Assembly: GCF_018326005.1 (NCBI RefSeq)
Contig: NZ_AP021903.1
Location: forward strand, 2,792,001-2,856,000
From: Pseudomonas sp. Seg1
Lineage (GTDB): Bacteria > Pseudomonadota > Gammaproteobacteria > Pseudomonadales > Pseudomonadaceae
Direction: 5' to 3'
DNA length: 64,000 nucleotides
Of this stretch, positions 9,801 through 16,913 are shown piece by piece; within the stretch, counting starts at the first letter, position 1; each line of letters begins with the position of its first letter. Below the pieces are notes generated by a model that was not told where the DNA came from, made no database searches, and saw nothing but the letters and a program-made list of their open reading frames with translations. The translations under genes were made by a program, and so were the position numbers.

Positions 9801-12800
9801 CTGAGCGAAGAGAAATTTCTTGCCGACCCGTTTGCCGACGCGCCGGATGCGCGGATGTATCGCACCGGTGACCTGGTCTGCTGGCTCGCCGACGGCACGT
9901 TGCAGTACCTGGGGCGCAATGATCAGCAAGTGAAAATTCGCGGCTATCGCATCGAACTGGGGGAGATCGAAACCCGCCTGAGCGCCTGTGCCGGGGTCCG
10001 CGATGCCGTGGTGCTGCTGCGCGAAGACGTGCCGGGCGATAAACGTCTGGTGGCGTGGTTCACCGCGCAGGACACTGCTCATGTGCCTGCGATCAGCGAG
10101 TTGCACGGGCAATTGCAAGGGCAGTTGCCCGACTACATGTTGCCAGCGGCCTATGTGCGACTGGACGTATGGCCACTGACGGCCAACGGCAAACTGGATC
10201 GCAAGGCATTGCCGGCACCCGATCAGGATGCCGTGCTCAGCCGGGAATTCGCAGCACCGCAAGGGGAAGTGGAAGTCGCGTTGGCGCAAATCTGGGCCGA
10301 CCTGCTCAAGGTCGAGCGCATCGGTCGGTATGACCACTTCTTTGAACTGGGCGGGCATTCGTTGCTGGCGGTGAGCCTGATCGAGCGCATGCGTCAGCTC
10401 GGCCTCAGTGCCGATGTGCGCGTGCTGTTCAACCAGCCGACCCTCGCTGCATTGGCGGCGGCGGTGGGCAGCGGTCGCGAGATAGAGGTACCGGCCAACT
10501 TGATCCCGGCCGGATGCACGCACATCACTGCGGACATGCTGACCCTGACTGAACTCGATCAAGCCAGTATCGAGCGCATCGTCGCCACGGTGCCGGGTGG
10601 CGCGGCCAACGTGCAGGATATTTATCCGCTGGCGCCGTTGCAGGAAGGCATCCTCTATCACCACCTCAGCGCCGAACAGGGCGATCCGTACCTGCTGCAA
10701 TCGCGTCTGGCATTCGACAGCCTCGAGCGTTTGCACCACTTCGCTGATGCTTTGCAGCAGGTCATCGTGCGTCACGACATTCTGCGCACCAGCGTGGTCT
10801 GGGAAGGCCTGCCGAGCGCTCACCAGGTGGTGTGGCGTCAGGCGCAACTGGTGGTGCAAGCGGTGCCGCTGGATCCGGCTCACGGCGATATTCTCAAACA
10901 GTTGCACCAGCGCTTCGACGCCCGACATCACCGCATCGATCTGACCCAGGCACCGTTGCTGCGCATCGTTTATGCCGAGGACCCGGCGCAGCAACAAGTA
11001 GTGGCGATTGTGCTGTTCCAGCACTTGATCCTCGATCACACCGCGATGGACGTGGTCGGTCAGGAAATGCGCGCGATCATGTTCAATCAGGCGCACACCC
11101 TGACAACGCCAATGCCGTATCGCAACTACGTGGCGCAGGCGCGTCTGGGTGCTGACGAGCAAGCGCACGAGGTGTTTTTCCGCGAAATGCTCGGCGCTAT
11201 CGATGAACCGACGTTGCCGTTCGGCTTGCAGGATGTGCAGGGCGATGGCAGCGATATCGAAGAAGCCCTGCAAGCGGTCGATGCCGGTCTGAACGTGCGG
11301 TTGCGCGAGCAGGCCAGACAGTTGGGCGTCAGTCCGGCGAGCCTGATGCACCTGGCTTGGGCGCAGGTGCTGGGCGTGGTTTCGAATCGCCGTGATGTGG
11401 TGTTCGGCACCGTGTTGATGGGGCGTATGCAGGGCGGCGAGGGCGCGGATCGAACACTGGGCGTGTTTATCAACACCTTGCCTTTGCGCGTGGATGTCAG
11501 CGAAGGCGTGCGCGCTGGCGTCAAGCGCACCCACGCCCGGCTGACTGCGCTGCTGGGCCATGAACATGCATCACTGGCGCTGGCCCAGCGTTGCAGCGCG
11601 GTGTCCGCTTCGACGCCGTTGTTCAGCGCTTTGCTCAATTACCGCCACAGTGCCGCAGATTCCCAGGCACAAGAGGGGCAAGGAATCTGGGAAGGCGTGC
11701 GCCACCTGGGCGGTGAAGAGCGCAGCAATTACCCGCTGACCCTCAGCGTTGATGATCTCGGCGAGGGTTTTGCCCTGACGGTGCTGGCGGTCAGGCAGAT
11801 CGGCGCGCCACGGATTTGCAGCTACATGCACACCGCGCTCGAACATCTGGTGACAGCGCTCGAGCAGGCGCCGCAACGTCCGCTGAACCGTTTACCGATT
11901 CTCTCGGTCGCGGAATACGAGCACCTGCTGGTCGGCTTCAACCAGCATTCAGCGGCGTATCCGCGTGGCGCGACGATCCATCGGTTGGTGGAGGCTCAGG
12001 CCGAGCAGCGGCCAGATGCTCTGGCAGTGGTCCAGGGCGCGCAGCAGTTAACCTACGCTCAGCTCAATCAGCGCGCCAATCGCCTGGCCCATCACTTGCT
12101 CGGCCTCGACGTGCAGCCCGATGACCGCATCGCCGTGTGCCTGCGCCGCAGCCCGGACATGCTCGTGGCGTTGCTGGCGATCCTCAAGGCTGGCGCCGGT
12201 TACGTGCCGGTCGATCCGGCGTACCCGGCGCAGCGCATTGCCTATCTGTTGCAGGACAGCGATCCCGTGGCGGTGCTCGCACAGGCTTCGACCCGCGATC
12301 TGCTAGGGCGGATGCCGGTGATCGATCTGGACAACCCCACTTGGCAACGCCTGTCCGAAGCCAATCCGCAACTGCCGACCCTGACGCCGGCGCATCTGGC
12401 TTATGTGATCTACACCTCCGGCTCAACCGGTGAGCCGAAAGGTGTAATGGTCGAGCATGCGACCTTGGAAAACCTTGTGCACTGGCACTGCGAGGCGTTC
12501 GATCTACAGGCCGGCAGCCACACCGCGAGTGTCGCTGGATTCGGTTTCGACGCGATGGCCTGGGAAATCTGGCCGGCGCTGTGTGTGGGCGCGACCCTGC
12601 ACCTGCCGCCACAGTCGATCAGCAACGAACACCTCGATGACTTGCTCGACTGGTGGCGCGGGCAGCCGTTGCAGGTGAGTTTCCTGCCGACGCCGGTGGC
12701 CGAATATGCCTTCAGTCGCGACCTCGGTCACCCGACTTTGCGCACGCTGTTGATCGGTGGCGACAAGTTGCGGCAATTCCCTCGCAATCAGACCTTCGCG

Positions 12801-15800
12801 GTGATCAACAACTATGGCCCGACCGAGGCGACGGTGGTCGCCACGTCTGGCGCGGTTGAGGCCGGGCAGACGCTGCATATCGGTCGACCAATGGCCAACG
12901 CCAAGGTGTATCTGCTCGACGAGCAACAGCGGCCGGTGCCGGTCGGCGTTGCGGGTGAATTGTTCGTTGGCGGTGCCGGTGTGGCACGCGGTTATCTGAA
13001 CCGGCCCGAGCTGAGCGCCGAACGCTTCCTCGAAGACCCGTTCAGCGACGAACCGCAGGCGCGCATGTACCGCACCGGCGACCTCGCACGCTGGCTGGGC
13101 GACGGCACTATCGAATACCTGGGGCGCAACGACGATCAGGTGAAACTGCGCGGTGTGCGCATCGAACTGGGCGAAATCGAAGCGGCGCTGAGCCGCCACG
13201 ATGCGGTGCAGGATTGCGTGGTGTTGGTGCGTGACGGGCAACTTCTGGCGTGGTTCACCGGGCAGGTGAGCGTCGAGATCGAGGATTTGCGCAGTCACCT
13301 GCAAGCGCAGTTGCCGCCAGCGCTGGTGCCGGCAGCCTATGTGCGACTGGACAGCCTGCCGCTGACCGCCAACGGCAAACTTGATCGCAAAGCCTTGCCC
13401 GAGCCGGACCAAAGCGCCTGGCTCAGCCGCGAGTACGAAGCGCCGCAGGGCGCAGTCGAAACGACGTTGGCGCAGATTTGGTCTGACGTGCTGCAGGTCG
13501 AACAGGTCGGCCGTCACGACAATTTCTTCGAACTGGGCGGGCATTCATTGCTGGCGGTGACACTGATCGAGCGCATGCGTCAGGCCGATCTGCGCACCGA
13601 CGTGCGCGTCCTGTTCAGCCAGCCAACCCTGGCTGCGCTGGCCGCTGCGGTGGGCAGTGGCCGGGTGGTCGAAGTGCCGGCCAATCTGATTCCGGCCGAT
13701 TGCACCCACATCACCCCGGACATGTTGCCGCTGGTGCAACTGGATCAGGCCAGCATCGAGCGCATCGTCGCCACGGTGCCGGGCGGCGCGGCGAATGTGC
13801 AGGACATTTATCCGTTGGCGCCATTGCAGGAAGGCATTCTTTATCACTACATCACCGCTGAACGCGGCGATCCGTACCTGCTGCAATCGCGTCTGGCGTT
13901 CGACAGCCTTGAACGGCTGCAAGCCTATGCCGACGCATTGCGTCAGGTCATGGCGCGCCACGACATCCTGCGCACCGGGGTGGTCTGGGAAGGGTTGACC
14001 GCGCCTGTGCAAGTAGTCTGGCGCGCAACTGAACTGCCGGTGCAGGAAATCGCGCTCGACCCGGCGGCGGGCGATGTGTTGTTGCAGTTGAATGAGCGTT
14101 TCGACGCGCGGCAGTTTCGTCTGGATATCAGCCAGGCGCCATTGACGCGTCTGGTGTATGCACAGGATCCGGTCAACGATCGGGTGGTGGCGATGCTGTT
14201 GTTCCATCACATCGTCATGGATCACACCGCGCTGGAAGTCGTGCAACAGGAAATGCTCGCGATTCTCTTTGGCCACGGCGAAGCGCCAATGCCGGCGGTG
14301 CCTTACCGCAACTATGTGGCCCAGACACGGCTGGGCATCAACCAGCAGGAACACGAAGCGTTTTTCCGCGAGATGCTGGGCGCCATAGACGAGCCGACGC
14401 TGCCATTCGGCATGCTCGATGTGCGGGGCGACGGCAATGACATTGAAGAAGTCCGCCAAAGCGTGCCCGAGGCATTGGCCATGCGCCTGCGCAGTCAGGC
14501 GCGGCAGTTGGGCGTGAGCGTTGCCAGCCTGTTCCATCTGGCGTGGGCACAGGTGCTGGCGGCGACCTCGGGTCAGGAACGCGTGGTGTTTGGCACCGTG
14601 CTGCTGGGGCGGATGCAGGGTGGTAGCGGCGCTGATCGCGGCCTGGGGATGTTCATCAATACCTTGCCGATACGCGTGGATCTGGGTCAAACGCCAGTGC
14701 GTGCCGGTGTCAGGGCGACGCATGCGCAATTGACTGCATTGCTCGGCCACGAACATGCACCACTGGCGCTGGCCCAGCGTTGCAGTGGCGTGAGCGGGTC
14801 ATCGCCATTGTTCAGCGCCATGCTCAACTATCGCCACAGCGTCAGCGAGCAACAGCAGCAAGCCGCTCGCCTGAGCTGGCAAGGCATCGATAGCCTCTCC
14901 AGCGAAGAACGCACCAACTATCCACTGAGTCTCAACGTCGATGACCTCGGTCAGGGCTTTTACCTGACGGTCATGACCCCTTCGAACATCGGCGCGACGC
15001 GGGTTTGCGGTTACATGCAGCGGGCCTTGTCGAGCCTGGCCGAAGCGTTGGAGCAATCACCGCAGGCGCCGCTGAGCCATCTGCCGGTGTTGCCAGAGGC
15101 AGAGCGGCAAAAATTGCTGTGCGAATTCAACGCTACCGAAGTCGATTACGATCTTGAGCAAACGCTCCATGGTCTGTTCGAGGCGCAGGTACAACGTACG
15201 CCACAGGCGCCGGCCGTGGCGACGGCAGCGCAACAACTGAGCTATGCCGAACTGAACGCCCGGGCCAATCAACTGGCGCGACACCTGCGAGGCCTGGGCG
15301 TGCAGGCGGATTCGCGGGTGGCGATTTGCGTCGAACGCAGCCTCGATATGGTGGTCGGCCTGCTGGCCATTCTCAAGGCAGGCGGCGGCTATGTGCCGCT
15401 GGATCCGGCGTATCCGCTGGAACGTCTGGCCTACATGCTGCACGACAGCGCGCCAGTGGCGGTGCTGGTGCAGGGTTCGACGCGTGCGTTGCTGGGCGAG
15501 GTTGATGTGCCGGTGATCGATCTCGATCAACCGCACTGGCAAGCGCAACCGATGGACAATCTGCCCGGCGCTGGATCGACTCCACAGCACACTGCGTATG
15601 TGATCTACACCTCCGGCTCGACCGGCCAGCCGAAAGGCGTGGTCAACGAGCACGCCGGGGTGGTCAACCGTTTGTTGTGGATGCAGGACGCTTACCCACT
15701 GACGGCGGCGGACACGGTGTTGCAGAAAACCCCGTTCAGTTTCGACGTGTCGGTGTGGGAGTTTTTCTGGCCGTTGATGACCGGTGCGCGCCTGGTCATG

Positions 15801-16913
15801 GCTCAGCCTGGCGGGCACAAGGACCCGCAATACCTCGCAAAAGTGATTGAGGCCGAGAACATCACCACGCTGCACTTTGTGCCGTCGATGCTCGACGTGT
15901 TCCTTGCCAACAGTGACACCGCCCGCAGCAGGGGGCTGCGGCGGGTGATGTGCAGCGGTGAGGCGTTGCCGGGCAGTCTGGTGCGACGTTTCAAACTGCA
16001 ATTGCAGGGCAGCGAGTTGCACAACCTGTACGGCCCGACCGAAGCGGCCGTCGACGTGACCGCGTGGAACTGCGCCGGGCCAATCGAACACACACCGGAC
16101 AACACGCCCATCGGCAAACCGATTGCCAACACCCGTATGTACATCCTCGACGCCCAGCAACAACCGGTGCCGCAAGGCGTGATCGGCGAGTTGTACATCG
16201 GTGGCGTGCAGGTCGCCCGTGGCTACCTCAATCGCCCGCAACTGAATGCCGAACGCTTCCTCGACGATCCGTTCCGGCCCGACGGCCGGATCTACCGCAC
16301 TGGTGATGTCGCCCGCTATCTGCCCGACGGCAACATCGAGTACCTGGGACGTAACGACGATCAGGTGAAAATCCGCGGCCTGCGTATCGAGCTGGGTGAG
16401 ATTCAGGCGCGCATGACCGCGATCGCCGGTGTGCAGGAAGCCGCGGTGCTGGCCCGTGAAGAGGTCCCGGGGGACAAGCGTCTGGTCGCGTATTACACCG
16501 GCGAACGTCTGGAAGTCGACGTGTTGCGCGGGCATCTGCTGGAGCATTTGCCCGATTACATGGTGCCTGCGGTGTTCGTGCATCTGCACGCGTTGCCGCT
16601 GAGCCCCAACGGCAAACTCGACCGCAAGGCCTTGCCGGCACCGGATCAGAGCGCGCTGAAAACCCGTGAATACGAAGCGCCGGTCGGCGAAGTCGAAATC
16701 ACCCTCGCACGGCTCTGGGCCGAGTTGCTCAACGTCGAGCGGGTAGGGCGGCACGACCATTTCTTTGAGCTGGGTGGTCACTCATTACTGGCGGTCAGCC
16801 TCATCGGCCGGTTACGTCAGGAAGGCATGGAAGCCGATGTCAGGGCGCTGTTCGAACAGCCGACCCTGGCCGGCTACGCCGCAATTACGGAAAGAATGGA
16901 GATCGTCCTGTGA
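3858..16913 (+). CDS. CLP non-ribosomal peptide synthetase, second subunit (4 modules)
   Basis: About 4351 residues. I place the start at the ATG at 3858 (MHFSELMAV), preceded by cagcagg, because the protein then begins with a TubC-like N-terminal docking domain (residues 1-55, strongly acidic). The open frame runs upstream to 3723, but that extension is not family-like. Four C-A-T modules follow at about residues 58-1134, 1138-2204, 2208-3267 and 3271-4351, each T carrying GGHSLLAV. All four condensation domains are of the DIYPLAPLQ/DIYGLAPLQ dual E/C type, so each should epimerize the residue delivered from upstream. A-domain codes read Thr, Val/Ile, Leu and Ser. There is no internal E domain and no thioesterase. 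The stop overlaps the GTG start of the next subunit (GTGA), so the two are probably translationally coupled. Size and module number fit ArfB/OfaB/ViscB-type proteins. Confidence 0.95.
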   Translation: MHFSELMAVISTHAIRLQQEDEDLVILGSDDALDDALWDSLAEHKSQLLELVASHGGDWLSPAFRITPDMLPLVQLDQPTIDRIVGDVPGRAANLQDIYPLAPLQAGMLYLHLSAAAGDPYVSQARFAFDNRERLDAFAQALQWMVERHDILRTSFIWERLDEPLQVVQRHARLFCEEIELNADGDVLTQLLERHDPRFFRLDVQQAPLLRLVYAADPDNDRVVALLLFHHLIMDHVALDVVRRETRAFLLGHAEQVGPAVPYRDHLAKALLGLNDQAQTAFFREMLADIDAPTLPCGLQDVQGDGQAIEESSLLLDSSLSRQLRSQARQLGVSVASLLHLAMARVLGQLSGRTAVVFGTVLLGRMEAGEGGEQALGMFINTLPLRVDVGQEGARAAVLATHRRLTALLAHEQASLALAQRCSAVAVPTPLFSAILNYRHSSAEEVVEVNELAPGVQILGARERTNYPLTVNIDDLGEDLRITALADVALGAERIARYLNTALHSLIQALQSTPNAPVHGLDILPADEREYLLHGVNSPLPRFPDTPLIHQQFEAHAQARPDAAALLFEGRTVSYGELNRRANQVAHQLLARGIRPDDRVAICVERGPLMIIGLLGVLKAGAGYVPIDPAYPLERIAYTLEDSAPVALLIQAQTVDRVGAPDMPIIDLDGEQLQAELTSNPQIAELTPSHLAYVIYTSGSTGLPKGVMVEHRNVVRLFSATHDWFNFNPQDVWALFHSFAFDFSVWEIWGALAFGGQLLLVPQAVSRSPDDCYALLCRSGVTVLNQTPSAFRQLIAAQGRSPLQHSLREVIFGGEALEPGLLKPWYARVGNAGTRLVNMYGITETTVHVTYRPLAAADAQRVGRSPIGVGIPDLQLYVLDTQREPVPAGVVGELYVGGAGVARGYLNREALTAERFIADPFSGRAEARLYKTGDFARWTADGSLEYLGRNDDQVKIRGFRIELGEIEARLAACDGVREAVVIAREDSPGDQRLVAYWLASEGAEPSAAQLREHLLVSLAEYMVPSAFVRLDAYPLTTNGKLDRKALPQPDSDAFARRGFEAPVGAVETLIADIWQTLLGVEQVGRHDNFFELGGHSLLAVKLIERMRQHELHCDVRVLFGQPSVAALAATLSAAQAIVVPDNLIEPGCARITPDMLPLVALDQAGIDRVIATVPGGIANVQDIYGLAPLQAGILYHHLATHAGDPYVLQAQFAFDGLPQIKAFVRAMNAVIARHDILRTSVVWEGLEEPVQVVWRQAPLALERVDADLLEGDVLEQMQARFDPRHYRLDLNRAPLMRFAYTEDVAHQRWVAILLFHHIVLDHTALEMLVAEMDEAMREQSSDLPAPVQYRHYVAQARLGTDAEAHEAFFRDMLGDIDEPTVAFGLQDVHGDGSTIVDTELMLDAGVAQRLREQARQLGISVASLVHQAWGQVLAQMSGRDDVVFGTVLLGRMQGGAGADRALGMFINTLPVRVSVGATTVQEGVRATHERLAQLLGHEQASLAQAQRCSGVSGSLPLFSTLLNFRHSAPQTAAVAWDGIQILSSRERSNYPLVINVDDLGEGFRLGVQALPQVDGVRVCDYLQTALHNLVTALELHPTTPLQQVSILSPSERQRVLVGFNITGRDYPREHTVQRLFEAQAALRPQALAAVQGREQLSYEELNRRANRLAHHLIGFGVQPGHSVATLLERSLDLLVCILAINKCAAVYVPLDINAPAERQSFMVQDSRAVLLLTQSDASVEYSVRRLDLDTLMLEEYPAHNPNLPQSAESLAYIMYTSGSTGAPKGVLVPHRAVTRLVINNGYADFNGGDRVAFASNPAFDASTLEVWAPLLNGGAVVVIGQDDVLSRESFLNVLLTQAVNVLWLTAGLFHQYADDLMPVFRRLRYLLVGGDVLDPAVIARVLRDGAPQHLLNGYGPTEATTFTTTHEIRAVETGSIAIGRPIGNARCYVLDARQQPLPVGAVGELFIGGAGVAKGYLNQPQLSEEKFLADPFADAPDARMYRTGDLVCWLADGTLQYLGRNDQQVKIRGYRIELGEIETRLSACAGVRDAVVLLREDVPGDKRLVAWFTAQDTAHVPAISELHGQLQGQLPDYMLPAAYVRLDVWPLTANGKLDRKALPAPDQDAVLSREFAAPQGEVEVALAQIWADLLKVERIGRYDHFFELGGHSLLAVSLIERMRQLGLSADVRVLFNQPTLAALAAAVGSGREIEVPANLIPAGCTHITADMLTLTELDQASIERIVATVPGGAANVQDIYPLAPLQEGILYHHLSAEQGDPYLLQSRLAFDSLERLHHFADALQQVIVRHDILRTSVVWEGLPSAHQVVWRQAQLVVQAVPLDPAHGDILKQLHQRFDARHHRIDLTQAPLLRIVYAEDPAQQQVVAIVLFQHLILDHTAMDVVGQEMRAIMFNQAHTLTTPMPYRNYVAQARLGADEQAHEVFFREMLGAIDEPTLPFGLQDVQGDGSDIEEALQAVDAGLNVRLREQARQLGVSPASLMHLAWAQVLGVVSNRRDVVFGTVLMGRMQGGEGADRTLGVFINTLPLRVDVSEGVRAGVKRTHARLTALLGHEHASLALAQRCSAVSASTPLFSALLNYRHSAADSQAQEGQGIWEGVRHLGGEERSNYPLTLSVDDLGEGFALTVLAVRQIGAPRICSYMHTALEHLVTALEQAPQRPLNRLPILSVAEYEHLLVGFNQHSAAYPRGATIHRLVEAQAEQRPDALAVVQGAQQLTYAQLNQRANRLAHHLLGLDVQPDDRIAVCLRRSPDMLVALLAILKAGAGYVPVDPAYPAQRIAYLLQDSDPVAVLAQASTRDLLGRMPVIDLDNPTWQRLSEANPQLPTLTPAHLAYVIYTSGSTGEPKGVMVEHATLENLVHWHCEAFDLQAGSHTASVAGFGFDAMAWEIWPALCVGATLHLPPQSISNEHLDDLLDWWRGQPLQVSFLPTPVAEYAFSRDLGHPTLRTLLIGGDKLRQFPRNQTFAVINNYGPTEATVVATSGAVEAGQTLHIGRPMANAKVYLLDEQQRPVPVGVAGELFVGGAGVARGYLNRPELSAERFLEDPFSDEPQARMYRTGDLARWLGDGTIEYLGRNDDQVKLRGVRIELGEIEAALSRHDAVQDCVVLVRDGQLLAWFTGQVSVEIEDLRSHLQAQLPPALVPAAYVRLDSLPLTANGKLDRKALPEPDQSAWLSREYEAPQGAVETTLAQIWSDVLQVEQVGRHDNFFELGGHSLLAVTLIERMRQADLRTDVRVLFSQPTLAALAAAVGSGRVVEVPANLIPADCTHITPDMLPLVQLDQASIERIVATVPGGAANVQDIYPLAPLQEGILYHYITAERGDPYLLQSRLAFDSLERLQAYADALRQVMARHDILRTGVVWEGLTAPVQVVWRATELPVQEIALDPAAGDVLLQLNERFDARQFRLDISQAPLTRLVYAQDPVNDRVVAMLLFHHIVMDHTALEVVQQEMLAILFGHGEAPMPAVPYRNYVAQTRLGINQQEHEAFFREMLGAIDEPTLPFGMLDVRGDGNDIEEVRQSVPEALAMRLRSQARQLGVSVASLFHLAWAQVLAATSGQERVVFGTVLLGRMQGGSGADRGLGMFINTLPIRVDLGQTPVRAGVRATHAQLTALLGHEHAPLALAQRCSGVSGSSPLFSAMLNYRHSVSEQQQQAARLSWQGIDSLSSEERTNYPLSLNVDDLGQGFYLTVMTPSNIGATRVCGYMQRALSSLAEALEQSPQAPLSHLPVLPEAERQKLLCEFNATEVDYDLEQTLHGLFEAQVQRTPQAPAVATAAQQLSYAELNARANQLARHLRGLGVQADSRVAICVERSLDMVVGLLAILKAGGGYVPLDPAYPLERLAYMLHDSAPVAVLVQGSTRALLGEVDVPVIDLDQPHWQAQPMDNLPGAGSTPQHTAYVIYTSGSTGQPKGVVNEHAGVVNRLLWMQDAYPLTAADTVLQKTPFSFDVSVWEFFWPLMTGARLVMAQPGGHKDPQYLAKVIEAENITTLHFVPSMLDVFLANSDTARSRGLRRVMCSGEALPGSLVRRFKLQLQGSELHNLYGPTEAAVDVTAWNCAGPIEHTPDNTPIGKPIANTRMYILDAQQQPVPQGVIGELYIGGVQVARGYLNRPQLNAERFLDDPFRPDGRIYRTGDVARYLPDGNIEYLGRNDDQVKIRGLRIELGEIQARMTAIAGVQEAAVLAREEVPGDKRLVAYYTGERLEVDVLRGHLLEHLPDYMVPAVFVHLHALPLSPNGKLDRKALPAPDQSALKTREYEAPVGEVEITLARLWAELLNVERVGRHDHFFELGGHSLLAVSLIGRLRQEGMEADVRALFEQPTLAGYAAITERMEIVL
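4030..7260 (+). other. NRPS module 3 (E/C - A[Thr] - T)
   Basis: Pocket residues read D-F-W-N-I-G-M-V-H, the established Thr code. Thr at position 3 is the lactone-forming residue in amphisin-type lipopeptides. The E/C N-terminal motif is degenerate: LHLSAAAGD instead of HH(I/L)xxxxGD. Confidence 0.88.
7270..10470 (+). other. NRPS module 4 (E/C - A[Val/Ile] - T)
   Basis: Pocket residues read D-A-L-W-L-G-G-T-F, very close to known Val/Ile codes (D-A-L-W-I/M-G-G-T-F) and unlike the Leu codes of modules 5 and 7. E/C motif HHLATHAGD and active site HHIVLDH are intact. Confidence 0.8.
10480..13660 (+). other. NRPS module 5 (E/C - A[Leu] - T)
   Basis: Pocket residues read D-A-W-F-L-G-N-V-V, an established Leu code. 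The condensation active-site motif reads QHLILDH: the first His is Gln, while the second (catalytic) His and the Asp are kept. Confidence 0.87.
13670..16913 (+). other. NRPS module 6 (E/C - A[Ser] - T)
   Basis: Pocket residues read D-V-W-H-M-S-L-V-D, a Ser code. The E/C N-terminal motif reads HYITAERGD, with Tyr for the second His. Confidence 0.87.
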
